Source: Rhynochetos jubatus (lineage: Eukaryota > Chordata > Aves > Eurypygiformes > Rhynochetidae). Taken from it: DNA of 64,000 bases. The notes beneath the pieces are model-generated. The model worked only from the letters and a program-made list of their open reading frames with translations, did no database searches and had not been told where the DNA came from. Every line of letters starts with the position of its first letter. The stretch's first letter is position 1. The position numbers and the translations under genes were made by a program. This document shows positions 13,738 to 26,519 of this stretch, piece after piece. Location of the stretch: contig CM050653.1 in NCBI GenBank assembly GCA_027574665.1, forward strand, positions 12,608,664 through 12,672,663, in the 5' to 3' direction.

Positions 13738-14140
13738 GCTATGCCTTGAAGTTGTCTGGAAGACACAAATTATCACAGGCCCACACAGTACGAAGCATCA
13801 TGTTAACATTTTAATGCCTACTTTAATAACCTACTAATATTAAAAATAAGTGTCCCACCTACCAAGATAAAGACTTGTGGGATGAATACATCTCTCAACA
13901 ATATCTTCAGTGAAAGGGACTGAAGGAAACCCCCTGCAGGAAATTAAAAAGGGGAGATGCAGACTTAAATTGCTTCACGCTAAGGAAGGCACCGGACTGA
14001 AACCTCCTACATCCTTGACGAGTACTCTAACACTGGGATAGAGGAATAAGAGTGAATTACTTAACAGGGTTTATAATGAAGCCATTCATTGCCATGTGTT
14101 TTTTTATAAAGTCCTGAACATAAATAGACAGATGTACAGC

Positions 14141-14203
14141 TAAATAAATAAATAAATAAATAGACTAGACTAGACTAGACTAGCAATCGAATCGAATAGA
14201 ATA
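14141..14203. repeat. Compound microsatellite: (TAAA)n-(TAGAC)n-(GAATC/A)n
   Basis: Three different short motifs lie back to back: TAAA about five times (14141-14162), TAGAC four to five times (14161-14183), then a degenerate pentamer block of the type AATCG/AATAG (14185-14203). The motif lengths change from four to five bases, which suggests each array grew from a mutated edge of its neighbour. Confidence 0.9.
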
Positions 14204-14229
14204 TTTTGTCCAAACAGTACAGGTCTTGA

Positions 14230-14244
14230 TTTTTTTTTTTTTTT
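14230..14244. repeat. Poly(T) tract
   Basis: Fifteen T in a row, 27 bases beyond the compound microsatellite. Confidence 0.85.
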
Positions 14245-14394
14245 CCTTCTAAGGAAAATATGAGGGCAAAAATAAGTTTAGTTTTAGTCAAACACTATTT
14301 TGGTACTTTGGTAATAAAACGTCTGAATCAAAACCATCACTTATGTTCAAAGAAGTCCTATGTGCTCCACCATTTATATCACAGGAGGTATGAA

Positions 14395-14446
14395 TAAAAA
14401 ACAAACAAACAAACAAGCAAAACAAAACCAAAACAAACAACAAACC
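14395..14446. repeat. (CAAA)n-type A/C-rich simple repeat
   Basis: CAAA/CAAAA units with interruptions over about 50 bp. On the minus strand this becomes a T/G tract, which explains an apparent hydrophobic open frame there; I do not regard that frame as a gene. Confidence 0.85.
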
Positions 14447-17400
14447 ACATTCTAGGACTAAATTATTTGTTCCTAGCTGCTCTGACAAATAATATCAGAA
14501 GAAAATTATAGATAAGTGTATCACTTTACAAGAGCACATGTACCAATCAATCCAACTTTTATTGCCTTCTCAATAATGCATGTTCCCATTAAAAAAATCT
14601 ACACTAATAATGATAATGTACAGGATAGACACTTTCCAATAAAATTACAGATGATCACAACCTTAGTATGGAAGTGTACTTAAATATTTACTCAAAATCC
14701 TTTTTAAACATTAGTATATAAATGTTAGAGGCAAGAAGGCCTTCAGACTCTCCCTTGGTATTTGTCTGGGATCAACAAGTGTCTGGTAGAAACTTGTGTT
14801 TTATGAATACACCTGTCTCAGACTTATTTGTTGCCCTAATGTTTTACAAGTGTTTTAGCAGGCACACAATGAATAGGGTTCATCTCTGTGGTATTGGGAA
14901 CAAACACAGGAAATACCATACTGGCATTGATGGTGGGGTTGTGACTTGTTTTACAACCTTCCAAGCATAAGAAAATCTCTAAAGCTCAGTTGCAACAGGC
15001 TCTCCTGAGGTCTCGTTCCCAATTGTTGGTATTTCCACCAGAAACAATGCCCCTGGATTTCTTCCCAACAGGAGATGTCAGGGAGCCAGGAAAATGATAA
15101 CAGATGCCTTCTGCAATCTCTTTTATTTGAAGTTTAGCATCATGATGGGTTTCCCTCACTGAAGCATTATAAATCACTTCTGCTGGAGTAATTTTGTTAC
15201 TTTAATTTGTTCAGTGCCAGGGACTTGAGACTCAGCTCAGTGCTTGATATCTCCTCAGGAAAGCCATGTGTGAAAAGAGACTTTTCTCCCTGCATACATA
15301 AATGCCATGGTTTCAACATTTAAGTATGTACATTCACCGCCACAGCATGCCGTTACTATGGGATAGGGCATTCAGAGACAGACATTCTGGTTCCAGCTTT
15401 TCCAGACCTGCCCCATCAATGGTCAACGCTGGTATGGCATTTATTCCTCTGTACAGTTTTCCCTAGAGGAGACTTCTAGTCCTCAATACATAGGAAATAG
15501 GGGGTCTGGTTACATGGACCTATTTTTTCTCCTTTTATATTCATTAGTGTAATACACCACATAGAAGGAAGAAATAAATATCATGATGAACAGAAAAGAA
15601 TGAAAACTCGATTGCATTGCATCCAATGCAGCATTCATGTAGATGTTACAGTATCTGTAGTAAAGTAAAAGATTATCTAATGTTACATGGAAGATTTTCC
15701 CTGGCCTTTGATTCCTGCTGTAGGGCCTATGATGTGAACTGCTTAAAGTCATCCAAGATGTGTCTACTTTGGGTAAACATCTTGAAACTAATACTAGGTT
15801 AACCAAGAATCAGAAACGGTATACATACATCAAAGTTACATTGTGCCAAAATAGCTGGCCCTATCAAAAGGCAGAGGTAATTAGCTCAGGAGTGGTACCA
15901 TGCTGCTGTAATCAGAATGTCTTTGAGGCCTGGGAGTTTTATCTCTGCGGGGCTCAGCTGTGTGCAGATAGAAATACCTGGATGGTGAAAAGTCCAGGAT
16001 CCCCAGCAGGGTTTCGAGATAGGACCACAGTGATTTGGGGCAAAGCTGGGATGGAAAACTAAAATACAGCGCAGTGTTTAGGAGTTTAGCATTTTTCCTA
16101 TTGAAAGCCCCCACTAAGGCGACAAATACAATGTGAAGGCAAAATCAGTGTTACGACTGTAGAAACACTGCAACGCCAGTAATGTAACTTAGGTCTGTGT
16201 TCTTGACTTACCTTTCTACTGCAACCCGATTCATTGTTTTGTCTCTTTTCATCATCTTTTTGTTTCCTCTCCTCTCCTTTCCTCTCTGAAATTATTGGTG
16301 AATATCTGGTTTTTTCTCAGCACACAGGTCTTTGTTCATGCATACCTGTTAAGGCTGATTCTTGTTCTGAACACACATGGACCTGCACGAAGAAGCACTT
16401 TGCCCTAAGCAGCCCAAGACTTGCTGTAACAGGGCTTTAAATTTATGCCAGTTTGGACAAATATTGCCACAAAAGAACAGCCTCAGTTTTGAGAAATATT
16501 CACAGGACATGAGTCCTGCCACATTCTTAGCAATATCTTGAAACACAGTATTATTTTTAGAGACATCGTGGGCATTAATTTTTTCCATGCTTTGTGTTTT
16601 TTCCTTTGCTATAAGAAGAAGTTCCTCTAAGGCTCAGAGTGCAAGAACTGCTTCTGAAAACTAGCCCCACACAAAATAACACTTTTTTCACTGTCTTCTT
16701 TTTTTTTTTTTTAGCAAGGTTGCAGAAACTGAAAGGTTTAGGAGTGAGCTAAGAAGCAACTGTAATTTTAGAGTCTGTTATAGCTCAATATTATGACAAA
16801 CCATAAAGGAACAGGTGAGGAAGCAAAAAAACCAGGAAAAGCAGAAGAAATTCTAGGAGAATTTTAAAGAGCCAAAATACAGACAGGCTGGAAGGACAGA
16901 TGGAAGGGTTGGTTGGCATTTGACAAACCTTTCAGCTTGGGCACAGGGGTGCCATATTTCACTGTTTTCATTCACTTATTTTTCAAAAGGGCATTACCTC
17001 CTTCCAAGAGATCAATGCCTTTCCGACAGTTTAAATCTATATTACACTGAAAATGCAACTCATACATTGTATTTGTGTAATGTATTTCTTATGCCCATGC
17101 TTCCTTTTTTTGTTTGTTTGGTTGTTGGGTTTTTTGGTTTCTTTATTCCAGCTGTTAGTGACTTAATGTGCAGTAAAATAACTTCCGTTTGTGATTTATT
17201 TCACTGATGTCCCATTGTAAAATTCTACATAAGTTTTGGACTGTCTAGTCTTTAGAACAGGGAATATTGGCAGCGTAACACTCAGGGCAACATATCCATT
17301 GATGTCAGAATTGAATCTGATTCTGGATTCTGGTTAAACAATGATCATGGTGATTTGCCGTTTTTGAATATGTGGTTGTTTTTCTTCATTTTTGTTTTAT

Positions 17401-20121
17401 CGCAAATAGCTAGTGCCTCTTGTGCTTTAGATATCAAGACATAATGCAAGAAAGGATGAGACTAGAAAAATCTTCATCAGAAGAAAGAACAAAGGACAAT
17501 TTACACAAAATACTAAATATAGTACATGTTTTCCAGTAGTCAAGAAGAATGGAATCTAAATCTTTATCACCATTAACAAGACCATACATTTCCATTAGTG
17601 ATCTGGTCCTCTTTAAGGTGGATTTTTAACATTAAAGATCTTCTTTCTTCTCTAAAATTTTTATAACATGTCGAGATATAGGTAATTTTATATTTATCCA
17701 TATGTAAGGTTTATATCCATGTATAAAGCGTTCAATGTATAATGACTTAACTTGTACCTTTCAACAGTATTTGGAAATAGGAATTTGGCAACTTCAGTTT
17801 TAAAACATTTTGGATTTGATGATCTTAAATTGAGACCCTTGAATATATTCCCTCTTATTTTAAGCACTCCTGATCTTTTATGCATCTTTGCCTTTTCAAA
17901 AATGAGAGTCTATTCTAAAATATTTTACAAGCAAACAATATTATCCTGGTTTGATCAAAAATATGGAAAACAGCCTATTGTGGAATGTGATTCAAACTGA
18001 TGCAATCAAGATAGTCTTTGCACAGGAACCTCCCATAAAACATATTTTCTAATGAGTTGCTAAACAAGTGATATCATTGTGTATCAGTGCTTTCACTTTG
18101 ATGTCTTTTTTCCTTTAGAACCTGAGAAATTTTCCTAGAACCTGTACTATGTTCCACAAAAACTAGATTAGTCTTATTATTGAAACCTTAATCAAAACTA
18201 TGAACTACTACAGAAGTATTTGCTTTTGATCCGTTAGTGCTTATTAGAGAGTACCCTCTTCTGTGTTTCTGCAGGAGTTAGAAAGCTGGGACACATCTGG
18301 AGGTTTTCAGGATGCAATAAAGAATATTAATAGCATATAGAAATAGCTAAAGCCTTCAGTTTCTAGAGATTGGATGGGAAATCAGATGACCTAAGTTCCA
18401 TTATTTACTTCTCTTATTATAGTGAACAAATCAGTATTTTGTTTTATTTCATAGCAATAGAGTAGTAATGTTTACCTGCCATGATAATTTTTTTTTTCCT
18501 TGTGGATGAGGACTGTTGTATAAATAATAAGTACCAATAAATGTTTAGTCCTTTGTCTGCAGTGATTCAGTTTGTTAATCTCCAAAACATTGTTTCTTAT
18601 TATGCAGAAGAAAGATAGAAATACATCATGGATCAGGCAGGTAAGTTTTATTGCAGAGGGAAACGATGTTTCCTCTACTTATTGTATCATACTTCTTTAA
18701 GGGTCTTTCTCTCTTCAAACACACAGGTGACTCAATTAATGACAAATTAAAACCTGCTGATACTGGTTTTCTTTCTGCTAGAGGTCTGAAAGCACCAGAA
18801 AACATTGTTTGAATGTTAAAATGTACTTTGTAGGAGCAGTAAATTGAACTACACTTTCCCTCTGTAAGTAACATACTAAATTTCATGGTCTTTTTTGTAT
18901 TTTCTTACAAAGAGTCTTGATATGAAATCTCATATGATTGAAACCTTAAGTTAATGGTCTTTGAAGGAATAAAGATGAAAGCGTACAGAGTACGTCATGG
19001 GATGTATGCTTTCCTTTTCTCATGCAATGCTACGTTCAACAAAATTCAAAGAAAGTTCACTATAGCCTAGGTCAAGTATATTTTTTCATTCACTATAAAA
19101 TTTGAAGCTGCTGGTCTTCTTGGATTTCCCTGTGATGGCTGGTGACAACAATTGTCTCCACCTGTCCATTGTACACTTAGACCAGAGGTTGCTATCACCT
19201 CACAGAAGGACCACAAATGGCAGATTGTCCATTCCTTAGCCATCATAGGTTGCAATCTGACACATTAAATTAAAATTCCATTGATTTCAGTTTGTGTTAA
19301 CACAGCAGGTTGTGATGTGTGTGACTCAGAGCCCTAGGAAGACAAAGCTCCTATAAGTCTCAGCTAACAAACATCCTATTTTATACAGCTTGGAACTTAG
19401 TTCTTAAAATGTTAAATTTGGCCATTTCTATGTCAGTTTTACTGAGTAGCTTATTTGGAAAAAGCTTGAAATTTTTCTCGCATGAAGCATGCTTTCTTTA
19501 CATTCATTTAATATTCTCCCCTCTGCACAGAAGTAAACTTATCTGCTCTGTGCACCCAGGAGTGCTTGTGAAAGGCAGAAAGCGAAGGGTTGACGTCAGG
19601 CACAAGAAGTCTATAATGTCAGAAATGTCATAGTTGATCAAAACTACAGTATTTTCCTGCCAACTCCCTGCCAAATTCCTACTTACTTTCTTATCAACAT
19701 CTGTCCTTTTTAGATGTTCTTAAATAAGATACTGAGGTGTTTAAACTAACTGCATGCACACAAGCTATTTTAAAGAGGGATAGGAAATTCTGCTTGCAAA
19801 CAGGTTCCTGCTTATTCTGGAGCCTAGAAAAGCCCTTTCCCCATTCCCTTGTGAATATTCTGCTGAAGAAACTGTGTTATCTTTATTCCACCTACTGCTT
19901 AGAAAACGACATTGTTAAAAGGAACTTGCCTGGGTATACAGGAATGAGTTGGCTATATTCTTCAATTTCTGGAGTACACAAATACAAAATTTTTTAGAAA
20001 CGTGTAATGAAGCTTTACTTATGTTACATCTGATTGATGACCTGAAAAGCTTACTATTTAACATGATGTGTTAAACTTCAGTGCAGAAATATGGGAGAAA
20101 GGAGAACATATTACACAGTTG
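14447..20121. other. Gene-free unique DNA
   Basis: No recognisable gene, RNA gene or transposon. Overlapping frames around 15.5-16.1 kb and 17.7-18.0 kb occur on both strands and look random. An exact cAMP-response palindrome lies at 19591. Confidence 0.65.
19591..19598. promoter_or_regulatory. Full palindromic CRE motif
   Basis: TGACGTCA matches the consensus of CREB/ATF sites exactly. It contains CpG, which is scarce in this window. No promoter, CpG island or nearby gene supports use of the site. Confidence 0.3.
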
Positions 20122-20749
20122 TGCTGTTTTTGTTTTGGGATAGGGTTAATTTTCTTCATAGTAGCTAATATGAGGCTATGTTCTGGATTTGTGCAGAGGA
20201 GAATATTGACAATATATTAATGATTTTAGTTGTTGCTAGGCAGTATTTGTATTAAGCCAAGGATTTTTTCAGTTTCTCATACTGCACCTGTGTTCCCAGA
20301 TATCTCTCTACAAGAAGCTGGGAGGAGACACAGCCAGGACAGCTGACCCAAACTGACCCAAGGGATATTTCATTCCATAATACATCATGCTCAGTATGTA
20401 AGTTATGGGGAGTTGACTGGGAGGTCTTTTGTTCTGGGTCTGGCTCTTGATGCTCAGGGACTCACTAAGCATCAGCCAGTGAGCGGTGAGCAGTTGTATC
20501 ATTTGGGGTTTTTTTTCCATTGCTGTTTTCCTTTTCATTATCATTAATAGTAGTAGTAACATTTTTATTATCATTACATAGTAGTAGTATTATTCTTATT
20601 AGCTTTTTTTTAATTAATTATAAAACTGTTCTTATCTCAACCCATGAGTTCTCTTTTTCCTCCAATTCTCTCCCTCTTCCCACTTGGGAGGAGGAGGTGA
20701 GTGAGTGGCTGTGTGGTGTTTGGTTGCTGACTGGGGCTAAAACACAATA
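20122..20749 (+). mobile_element. Solo ERV LTR (avian ERVL-like), subfamily B
   Basis: About 628 bp aligning along its whole length with the reverse complement of 23003-23592. Shared landmarks are GGGATAGGGTTAATTTTC near the start, GTTGTTGCTAGGCAGT, ACAGCTGACCCAAACTGACC (20339), a T-rich block followed by CCTTTTCATTA (about 20505-20545), TTAT-rich trinucleotides, CTCAACCCATGAG, TTCTCTCCC, and an end GGGGCTAAAACACAATA. The stretch around 20392 (CAGTATGTAAGTTATG) stands where the better copy has its TATA-like box. No retroviral internal sequence or clear target-site duplication adjoins it, so it is a decayed solo LTR. It is more diverged than the copy at 23 kb. Confidence 0.85.
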
Positions 20750-21390
20750 GCAATATTTTATTTGTTAATTTTATCATTAGAGACATAAGGTTTGACCTTC
20801 AGTTGACCCTAAAGTTGACTTATTGTAGAAAATGGTTCAATAATATATGGAATGGTCAGCAGAGACTGGGTATCTGAAATAAAGAAAAAACAATGGTCTC
20901 TTGAGCTCTTCAGTAAGAATTTCCTCTTAAATCCAGCCTCACATGCTCCTTAGTTTATTTATAAACTCCCTCTAGTAACAGGTTAGCTTGTTACTGCAAA
21001 AATGTATTTATTCATTTAAATAACATATTCATTTTTGCATATTTATAGGACTTCTTGCAATACAACAAAGTGTAATCATAGCTGTGTATGCATAATAAAC
21101 CAATAAAAATACAGTTTATCATTCAGCTAAGATAACCATTGCTCAACGATAATATTCATTGGGTATCTTAAACACCTGTCTGGCCAACCAATCCATTATG
21201 TGTATATTGGTCCCCTGAAGGTCACTTGGTTATAAAACTAAGACCTTGTGCAGTATAGAGGCATTTTACAACAAGTATTCAATACAATACAAAATGACAA
21301 GAAACTCACATTTTAACTGTGAATGCCATTTTCATAAAACTTACTGGAGATATGTCCCGTGAATAAAAATGACAGAACTGCCTGAAACAA

Positions 21391-21433
21391 AAATATTGTC
21401 CTAAAGGTCTTCTAAATATTGTCCTAAAGGTCT
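21391..21433. repeat. 23-bp tandem duplication
   Basis: AAATATTGTCCTAAAGGTCT occurs at 21391-21410 and again at 21414-21433 without a mismatch, so the copies are young or slippage-maintained. Confidence 0.9.
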
Positions 21434-22479
21434 GAAAGCAAATCAAATTTCTTTCTTGATTCCCTGTTCAAGATAACGCCACCACTGTCTCCTCAACTGA
21501 GGTGGTTACATTTGCACTTTTAAGCTATATGACTGAACACAACTCCTAAAATACCTAGAAGACCTCTGCAGTTACAACAGAACAGAAAGATGAGATCTTT
21601 TTCTGTTTTAGACCTCTTAGAAACACAAAATTCACTATTACAAACCTTTACAGTAGTCAATAGTAAATAGGTAACTAATATAAAATGTCAGTGTGAAATT
21701 ACAAGACATCTTTTTTCTTATTAGAAGTTCTTTTAATAGCCACAGAAGGATATGATACTCTCACGTCCTTGGGATCTACAGCTGCCTCATTTCAAATTCC
21801 TTGGCAAAGGAATTATTAACCATTCTTTTCCAGCTGCTTTTATTCTTCTTTGTTATGCTAATGCACCATGAAAAGATGTCATGGAGGATCGAATAATTAT
21901 GTGAATACAATTTATACTAAAAGTAGTTTTGATTTAAACTTGAAGTTTAAAGTTCCTTTTCATTTTCATTAATGTACAAAACTGGGAGTGAGACCAGCAT
22001 TGTGACTGCATGTGGAAAGATGGGTGAGTCCAATAAAGGACAATACCAAAGAGGACAAGTGGAGTGCTTTAATCTCAAACATGGCATAACCCTTCATCTA
22101 AAAATAGGAAAAATCATTTATTTGAATATAACAGGAAACTGAAACTATTTTCTTAAACCAGTAAAGGAAGTTCTATGAGAGTATAAAGTCAGAGATATAC
22201 CAATCTTGGGCAAGAAGAGAAACATATCTGTTTTACTGTATTATGTCACACCATGTAGTGTCTCCAGTTCAAAAAAGAATAAGATTTAAAGATCTCTATT
22301 TCTTGACCCATGGAAGCCAGAATCTTCTTGTCCATATTTTAAAACTTTATATGGCAGGATCCAGCCAAACTAGAAATAAAGAAATCACTATAGATTATTT
22401 CCACTGAATAACATGGGGAGAGTCTGATGACTGAAAGCTGCCTCATATGCCACTATCACATGGAACATATTAATCACAT

Positions 22480-22494
22480 TCTTTCTTTCTTTCT
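22480..22494. repeat. (CTTT)n microsatellite
   Basis: Nearly four perfect CTTT units. Confidence 0.75.
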
Positions 22495-23002
22495 ATTTTT
22501 TTCTTGAAAATAGTGTTAAACTTCAAAAGCTTTCTATCAGCAGAGAAAAGATGATGAGGAAGGTTATTTGGTGAAATGTAAACTAAATTCTTAACAGTGG
22601 TCAGAATATTTATCTTCTGAATGTTGATGAAGGAGGTCAACAATAGCTGGTAACATGCATTAAAATGAACAAATTGTGGCAATAAAATATCTCGGCTGTT
22701 GAACAAGTAAGTGGTGAGGGTCAGTATTTCTGCCATGAGGAGATGTGCCATGTTGACAAAGGGAGCTTGAAGTGAAGCTCACCTAATGTTTGCAAAAAGC
22801 TCTGAGGTTGCCACAAGTCAAGCACAACAGCTACTTGAACGTTGCTATGAAAGCCAGACTTCACTGTATGAAAGCTGTCAAAAGTAGATCCCTCTGGAAC
22901 TCAAGTCACTGTTGCAGTCATGTGAAGGCTTGGTCCTTCCACCAATATTGAACACACAATGTTAATTCATAAGATAAAAAATGCCAGCTCTGGAATCTTG
23001 TC

Positions 23003-23592
23003 TGTTGTATTTTAACCTCAGTTGGTAACCGAGCACCACACAACTGCTTGTTCCTCTCCCCCAGCCCATGACAGGATAGGGGAGAGAATCAGAAGGGCAA
23101 AAGTAAGAAAGCTCATAGATTGATACAAGAACATTTTATTGATTGAGCTAATAACAACAACAATAATAAATAATGAAAAGGAAAACAACAAAAAAAAAAA
23201 AAAAAAGAGAGAGAGAAACAAACCCCAGGAAAAACAAGTTATGCAACCATTCACCACGCACTGATTGGTGCTCAGCCAGTCCCCAAACAGTGATCACTAC
23301 CCCTCAGCCGACTCCTCCTATTTTATGTACCGAGCGTGACATCATATGGTATGGAATATCCATTTGGCCAGTTTGGGTCAGCTGTCCCAGCTATGTTCCC
23401 TCCCAGAGTCTTGTGCATCTTTTCGCTGGCAGAGCATGGGAAGATAAAAAGTCCTTGACTTAGTATAAGCACCACTTAACAACAACCAAAACAGCAGTGT
23501 GTTATCACATTATTCTCATGCTAAATCCAAAACACAACACTATTCCAGCTACTAGGAGGAAAATTAACTCTATCCCAGCCAAAACCAGGACA
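23003..23592 (-). mobile_element. ERV LTR (avian ERVL-like), probably a 3' LTR
   Basis: Read on the minus strand, the element begins at 23592 with TGTCCTGGTTTTGGCTGGGA and ends at 23003 with GGTTAAAATACAACA, giving the TG...CA termini of an LTR and a length of about 590 bp. It contains a TATA-like ATAAAATAGG (about 23326-23317), a T-rich plus CT-repeat block (the A-run at 23190-23206 on the plus strand), an AATAAA poly(A) signal (23140-23135), and the TTCTCTCCC block near the end. It is the best preserved of the three LTRs. The sequence just outside its 5' end is purine-rich (AGAAGAAGGAGCAGATAC), as expected for a polypurine tract. I therefore read it as a 3' LTR still attached to a piece of internal sequence. 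Flanking short duplications are not convincing. Confidence 0.88.
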
Positions 23593-23850
23593 GTATCTGC
23601 TCCTTCTTCTATACTATCAATGCCATGCCCAGGTCTCACATTTCCCAATACATTCTAATTAATCATCACCACTTTTCCTGTCCTTTGGTGTATATATATT
23701 TGCACAGAGATATCTCTTCCTTAGTCTATTGGCCATCCCTCTAAAATGTCTGTTAAGTTCATTTAGTCCATGGCTTTGGGCTCTGTCATAACAGTCTTTC
23801 AAGGCAAGAGACATGGTGTATGATGTTGGAGTGCTGCATGCTGAAGTCAA
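23593..23850 (-). mobile_element. Probable remnant of ERV internal 3' region
   Basis: This stretch lies immediately 5' of the minus-strand LTR. It ends in a purine-rich segment directly abutting the LTR start, as in a retroviral polypurine tract. A short minus-strand frame of about 63 codons (23850-23659) is present but has no motif I can recognise. From memory, avian ERVL copies have a similar non-coding stretch upstream of the 3' LTR; I could not check this. The upper boundary is uncertain and no gag, pol or env is detectable. The alternative is ordinary flanking DNA next to a solo LTR. Confidence 0.45.
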
Positions 23851-26519
23851 TTCTGGCTTTCCACTAGAGAGCCTAGAAAATTCACTATTAGGTTGCAGGA
23901 TTTCTAAATATGAAGTGATTATTTAAGATCTTCAGTATTTACCAGAAGGGAAAATGTGCAAAAAAAAAGTCAGTTTTGTCCTACTTCATAATCCTAAGAA
24001 GTTTTTTAATGTGTCTAAAAAGAGGCTGTAAGAGAAACTAAATATGATTTTTATGGGATGCCTATGTATCTTTAAAGGTTCAAACAAATTATTTTGTGTA
24101 GATTGTGGGGACAAGTGGAGGGAAATGAGAAGGAAAATGAAAGTTATTGCAGATATAAAGAATTCAGCAAAAATTTAATAAAACTTATTTTGCGTTTAAG
24201 ATAGTTACGTGACTGATAAAGGAATAAAGAAATACATGTCTCATGATTTAGACAAATGTTTTCTGAAATGAAGATATGAATCTGCACATGTTTTAAGATT
24301 TCAAACCTAGATTAGAGGTTAGAATGCGTAAACTGGCTCATACACATTCCAAAGATTTTTGTACACTAGAAAGGAAAGGATGTTCACAATTCTGTGTCTC
24401 CTAAGTTGTTAGGAATCAAAACCAGTGTCTTTGTTTATGGAAAAAAATGTCACTATATGTAGTGAGCAACAGAACTTGCAATGCAACCAAAAAGCTATCA
24501 ACTATGACCAGTAGTCTGCGGTCATGCTAAGAGATGTGCAGTTCAAATAGATCTAACAAGTTGTGTCTGGTATCAGTATTCTGGGGACTTGTCCAAATCA
24601 AATCTATAAATCATTAAAGTGTCTTCCCCCACTAGTTCTGTTCTCCTAAGCTATCTGTTAAATATGACATGAAGTTAGCATTTGGGGCCAATCTGGTGAA
24701 GATTTGCTAGACTCCACTGAATGTTCCCTGGCCCAGATTCAGTTTGATTCAGACAGTGACAAAAAAAATTAAGAAATTCACTGTTGGCATCCATTATTTC
24801 AGATTATGAAATTCACATATTTTGTGTCTATTCTGTAATGTTTTGGGTGGGGTTTTTGTTTTGTTTTGGTTGTTTTGTCTTTTTCACAGAGTATAATTAC
24901 TCTGATTCTTCTATTAATTTTAACTTTGTTACTACCAGATGCTATCTGTCTCTAGATCACTTAGAAAAGCTGTGAATTCTATATGTATAGGGAATTTGAT
25001 AATCATTATTTTCACAGTTGTGACTTGAATGGATTAAAGCAGATTGGCTGCTATTTTTACATGTCTTTCATCTTGTTAGTCTGTGTCTATACAAATGCTG
25101 ACACTAGTTTTGGTTAGTAACTTTTTTTTTTTTCTCTTTCCAACCTTTCTCCTTGATGCAGAGCAGTAATTTATCATCTATGGACTTTCAGAGTTTAGAA
25201 AGAGGATTGATTGCAAGCACTTTGGATTCGTAATTCAGGTGGGGTTCCTAAAGTTGGATTTTTCTCCCATTTCACCAATTACTATTCAAGCAAGGGTTTG
25301 TCTTGAAATAAAATAGTGAGTCCCAGGACATAGGACTCTGACACATGGGTTCTGCAGGATCCTTCAACAGTAGTGATTGCAGAAGGCATTAACCTTCTCC
25401 ACACCTCTCTCCAAATTCATTACATGGTGGAATCAGCAGATGGGAAGGAAGGAAAAGACAGGTTGACATCTACCTGTGCTGATTGTAGAGGGAGGAGGAT
25501 ACAGCAGGATCAGGGGGTCAGCCTCTTCTAGAGGAACAGAGCAAGTAGTTGACAATGGTTACAACCTAGAAGTCTTCTGTGAAAACACTTGTTTACCAAA
25601 TATTCAGTAATGTCCTGTAGTCATCTTCTTTCTTCACCACTGTATTATCTTTTTGAGAAATTATGGTGAATTTCTATGCTCTCTGAATTCTCCTCTTCTG
25701 CCTGCTATTTCTACCTTTTCCTTTTCTGTCCTTTAATTCCACAGGTCTGAGGCTCATGGACCTAGAAAATCACAAGAGTAAAAATATTTTATATGTATAT
25801 AATACATGGTATTCTATCATTCTTAATTTCTCCAGCACAGGAATGAGGTAGAAAGCACATGTTGTTCAACAAATCTTTGTCATTAGAGTTCTATTGCTCA
25901 TTGCTGTGGTGTAGCAAAATATTGAGATAATCCGGTTAGTCTGTTGAAACAAAATTTCTATTCATCCACTTTGAGATAGGAAAGTCATTGCCACATGACT
26001 TATCCATAACTTCACATTTTTGAAGTAACATTTGCTAGCTCATGGGCACCAACCATGAGCTGCAGCTGAAACTAAGAAATAAAAGTATATAAATTATCAT
26101 CTTTAAGTAGGAGAATCAACTTTTCCGGTATTCTCTTTATTAAGCCAAAGGGAGTGCATTACACCTGTCAATAAACCATCCTTTAAAGAATTAATTGCCC
26201 ATATGTTAGGTTGCACAGAACTAACACAGCTCTTTGTAACAGCACCATCTGCTGATAGGTCTTTTAGCCATTTAAAAAATAATAAATGGAAAGAAAAAAA
26301 ATCTATCTCAGCAACACTGCATATATGTTCACAGTAACCCCCACAACATTGCGTGACACAGTTAAAAAAGTATCAGACATTTATAAATTAGACCATCATG
26401 CACAGTTCCACTGACTAGGATAACAATTACAGGGACAAGTAATGCTCATGCTTTGTAACATTAGTTGAGCAACAGAGAGAATCAAAAAGTAATTTCCTTC
26501 CATGGTTAAATCTTGTGTG
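23851..26519. other. Gene-free unique DNA
   Basis: No gene, RNA gene or transposon recognised. Frames are at most about 63 codons. The part around 25.32-25.56 kb is somewhat richer in GC but has no identifiable content. Confidence 0.65.

Larger units (their letters stand above)
5196..14140. other. Gene-free AT-rich unique DNA
   Basis: I recognise no gene or transposon. Frames are short and unrelated to any family I know. Small structures inside: a hairpin-forming imperfect duplication at 5757-5828, a stretch at 6700-7250 with the look of conserved non-coding DNA, tandem POU-octamer sites at 12137, and a 12-bp tandem repeat at 13707. The segment at about 9060-9340 is somewhat richer in GC than its surroundings but contains nothing identifiable. 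Confidence 0.65.
20750..23002. other. Gene-free unique DNA between two LTRs
   Basis: No gene or other transposon recognised. It contains a 23-bp tandem duplication at 21391-21433 and a (CTTT)n run at about 22480-22494. Confidence 0.65.

Noticed and set aside
14288..14488. Minus-strand frame with a hydrophobic LLFVLVLFCLFVCLFF stretch that looks like a membrane segment
   Set aside because: It is the translation of the (CAAA)n simple repeat read on the other strand.
23173..23463. Plus-strand frame of 96 codons and minus-strand frame at 23018-23257
   Set aside because: Both lie inside the LTR and reflect its A-run/T-run and non-coding sequence.
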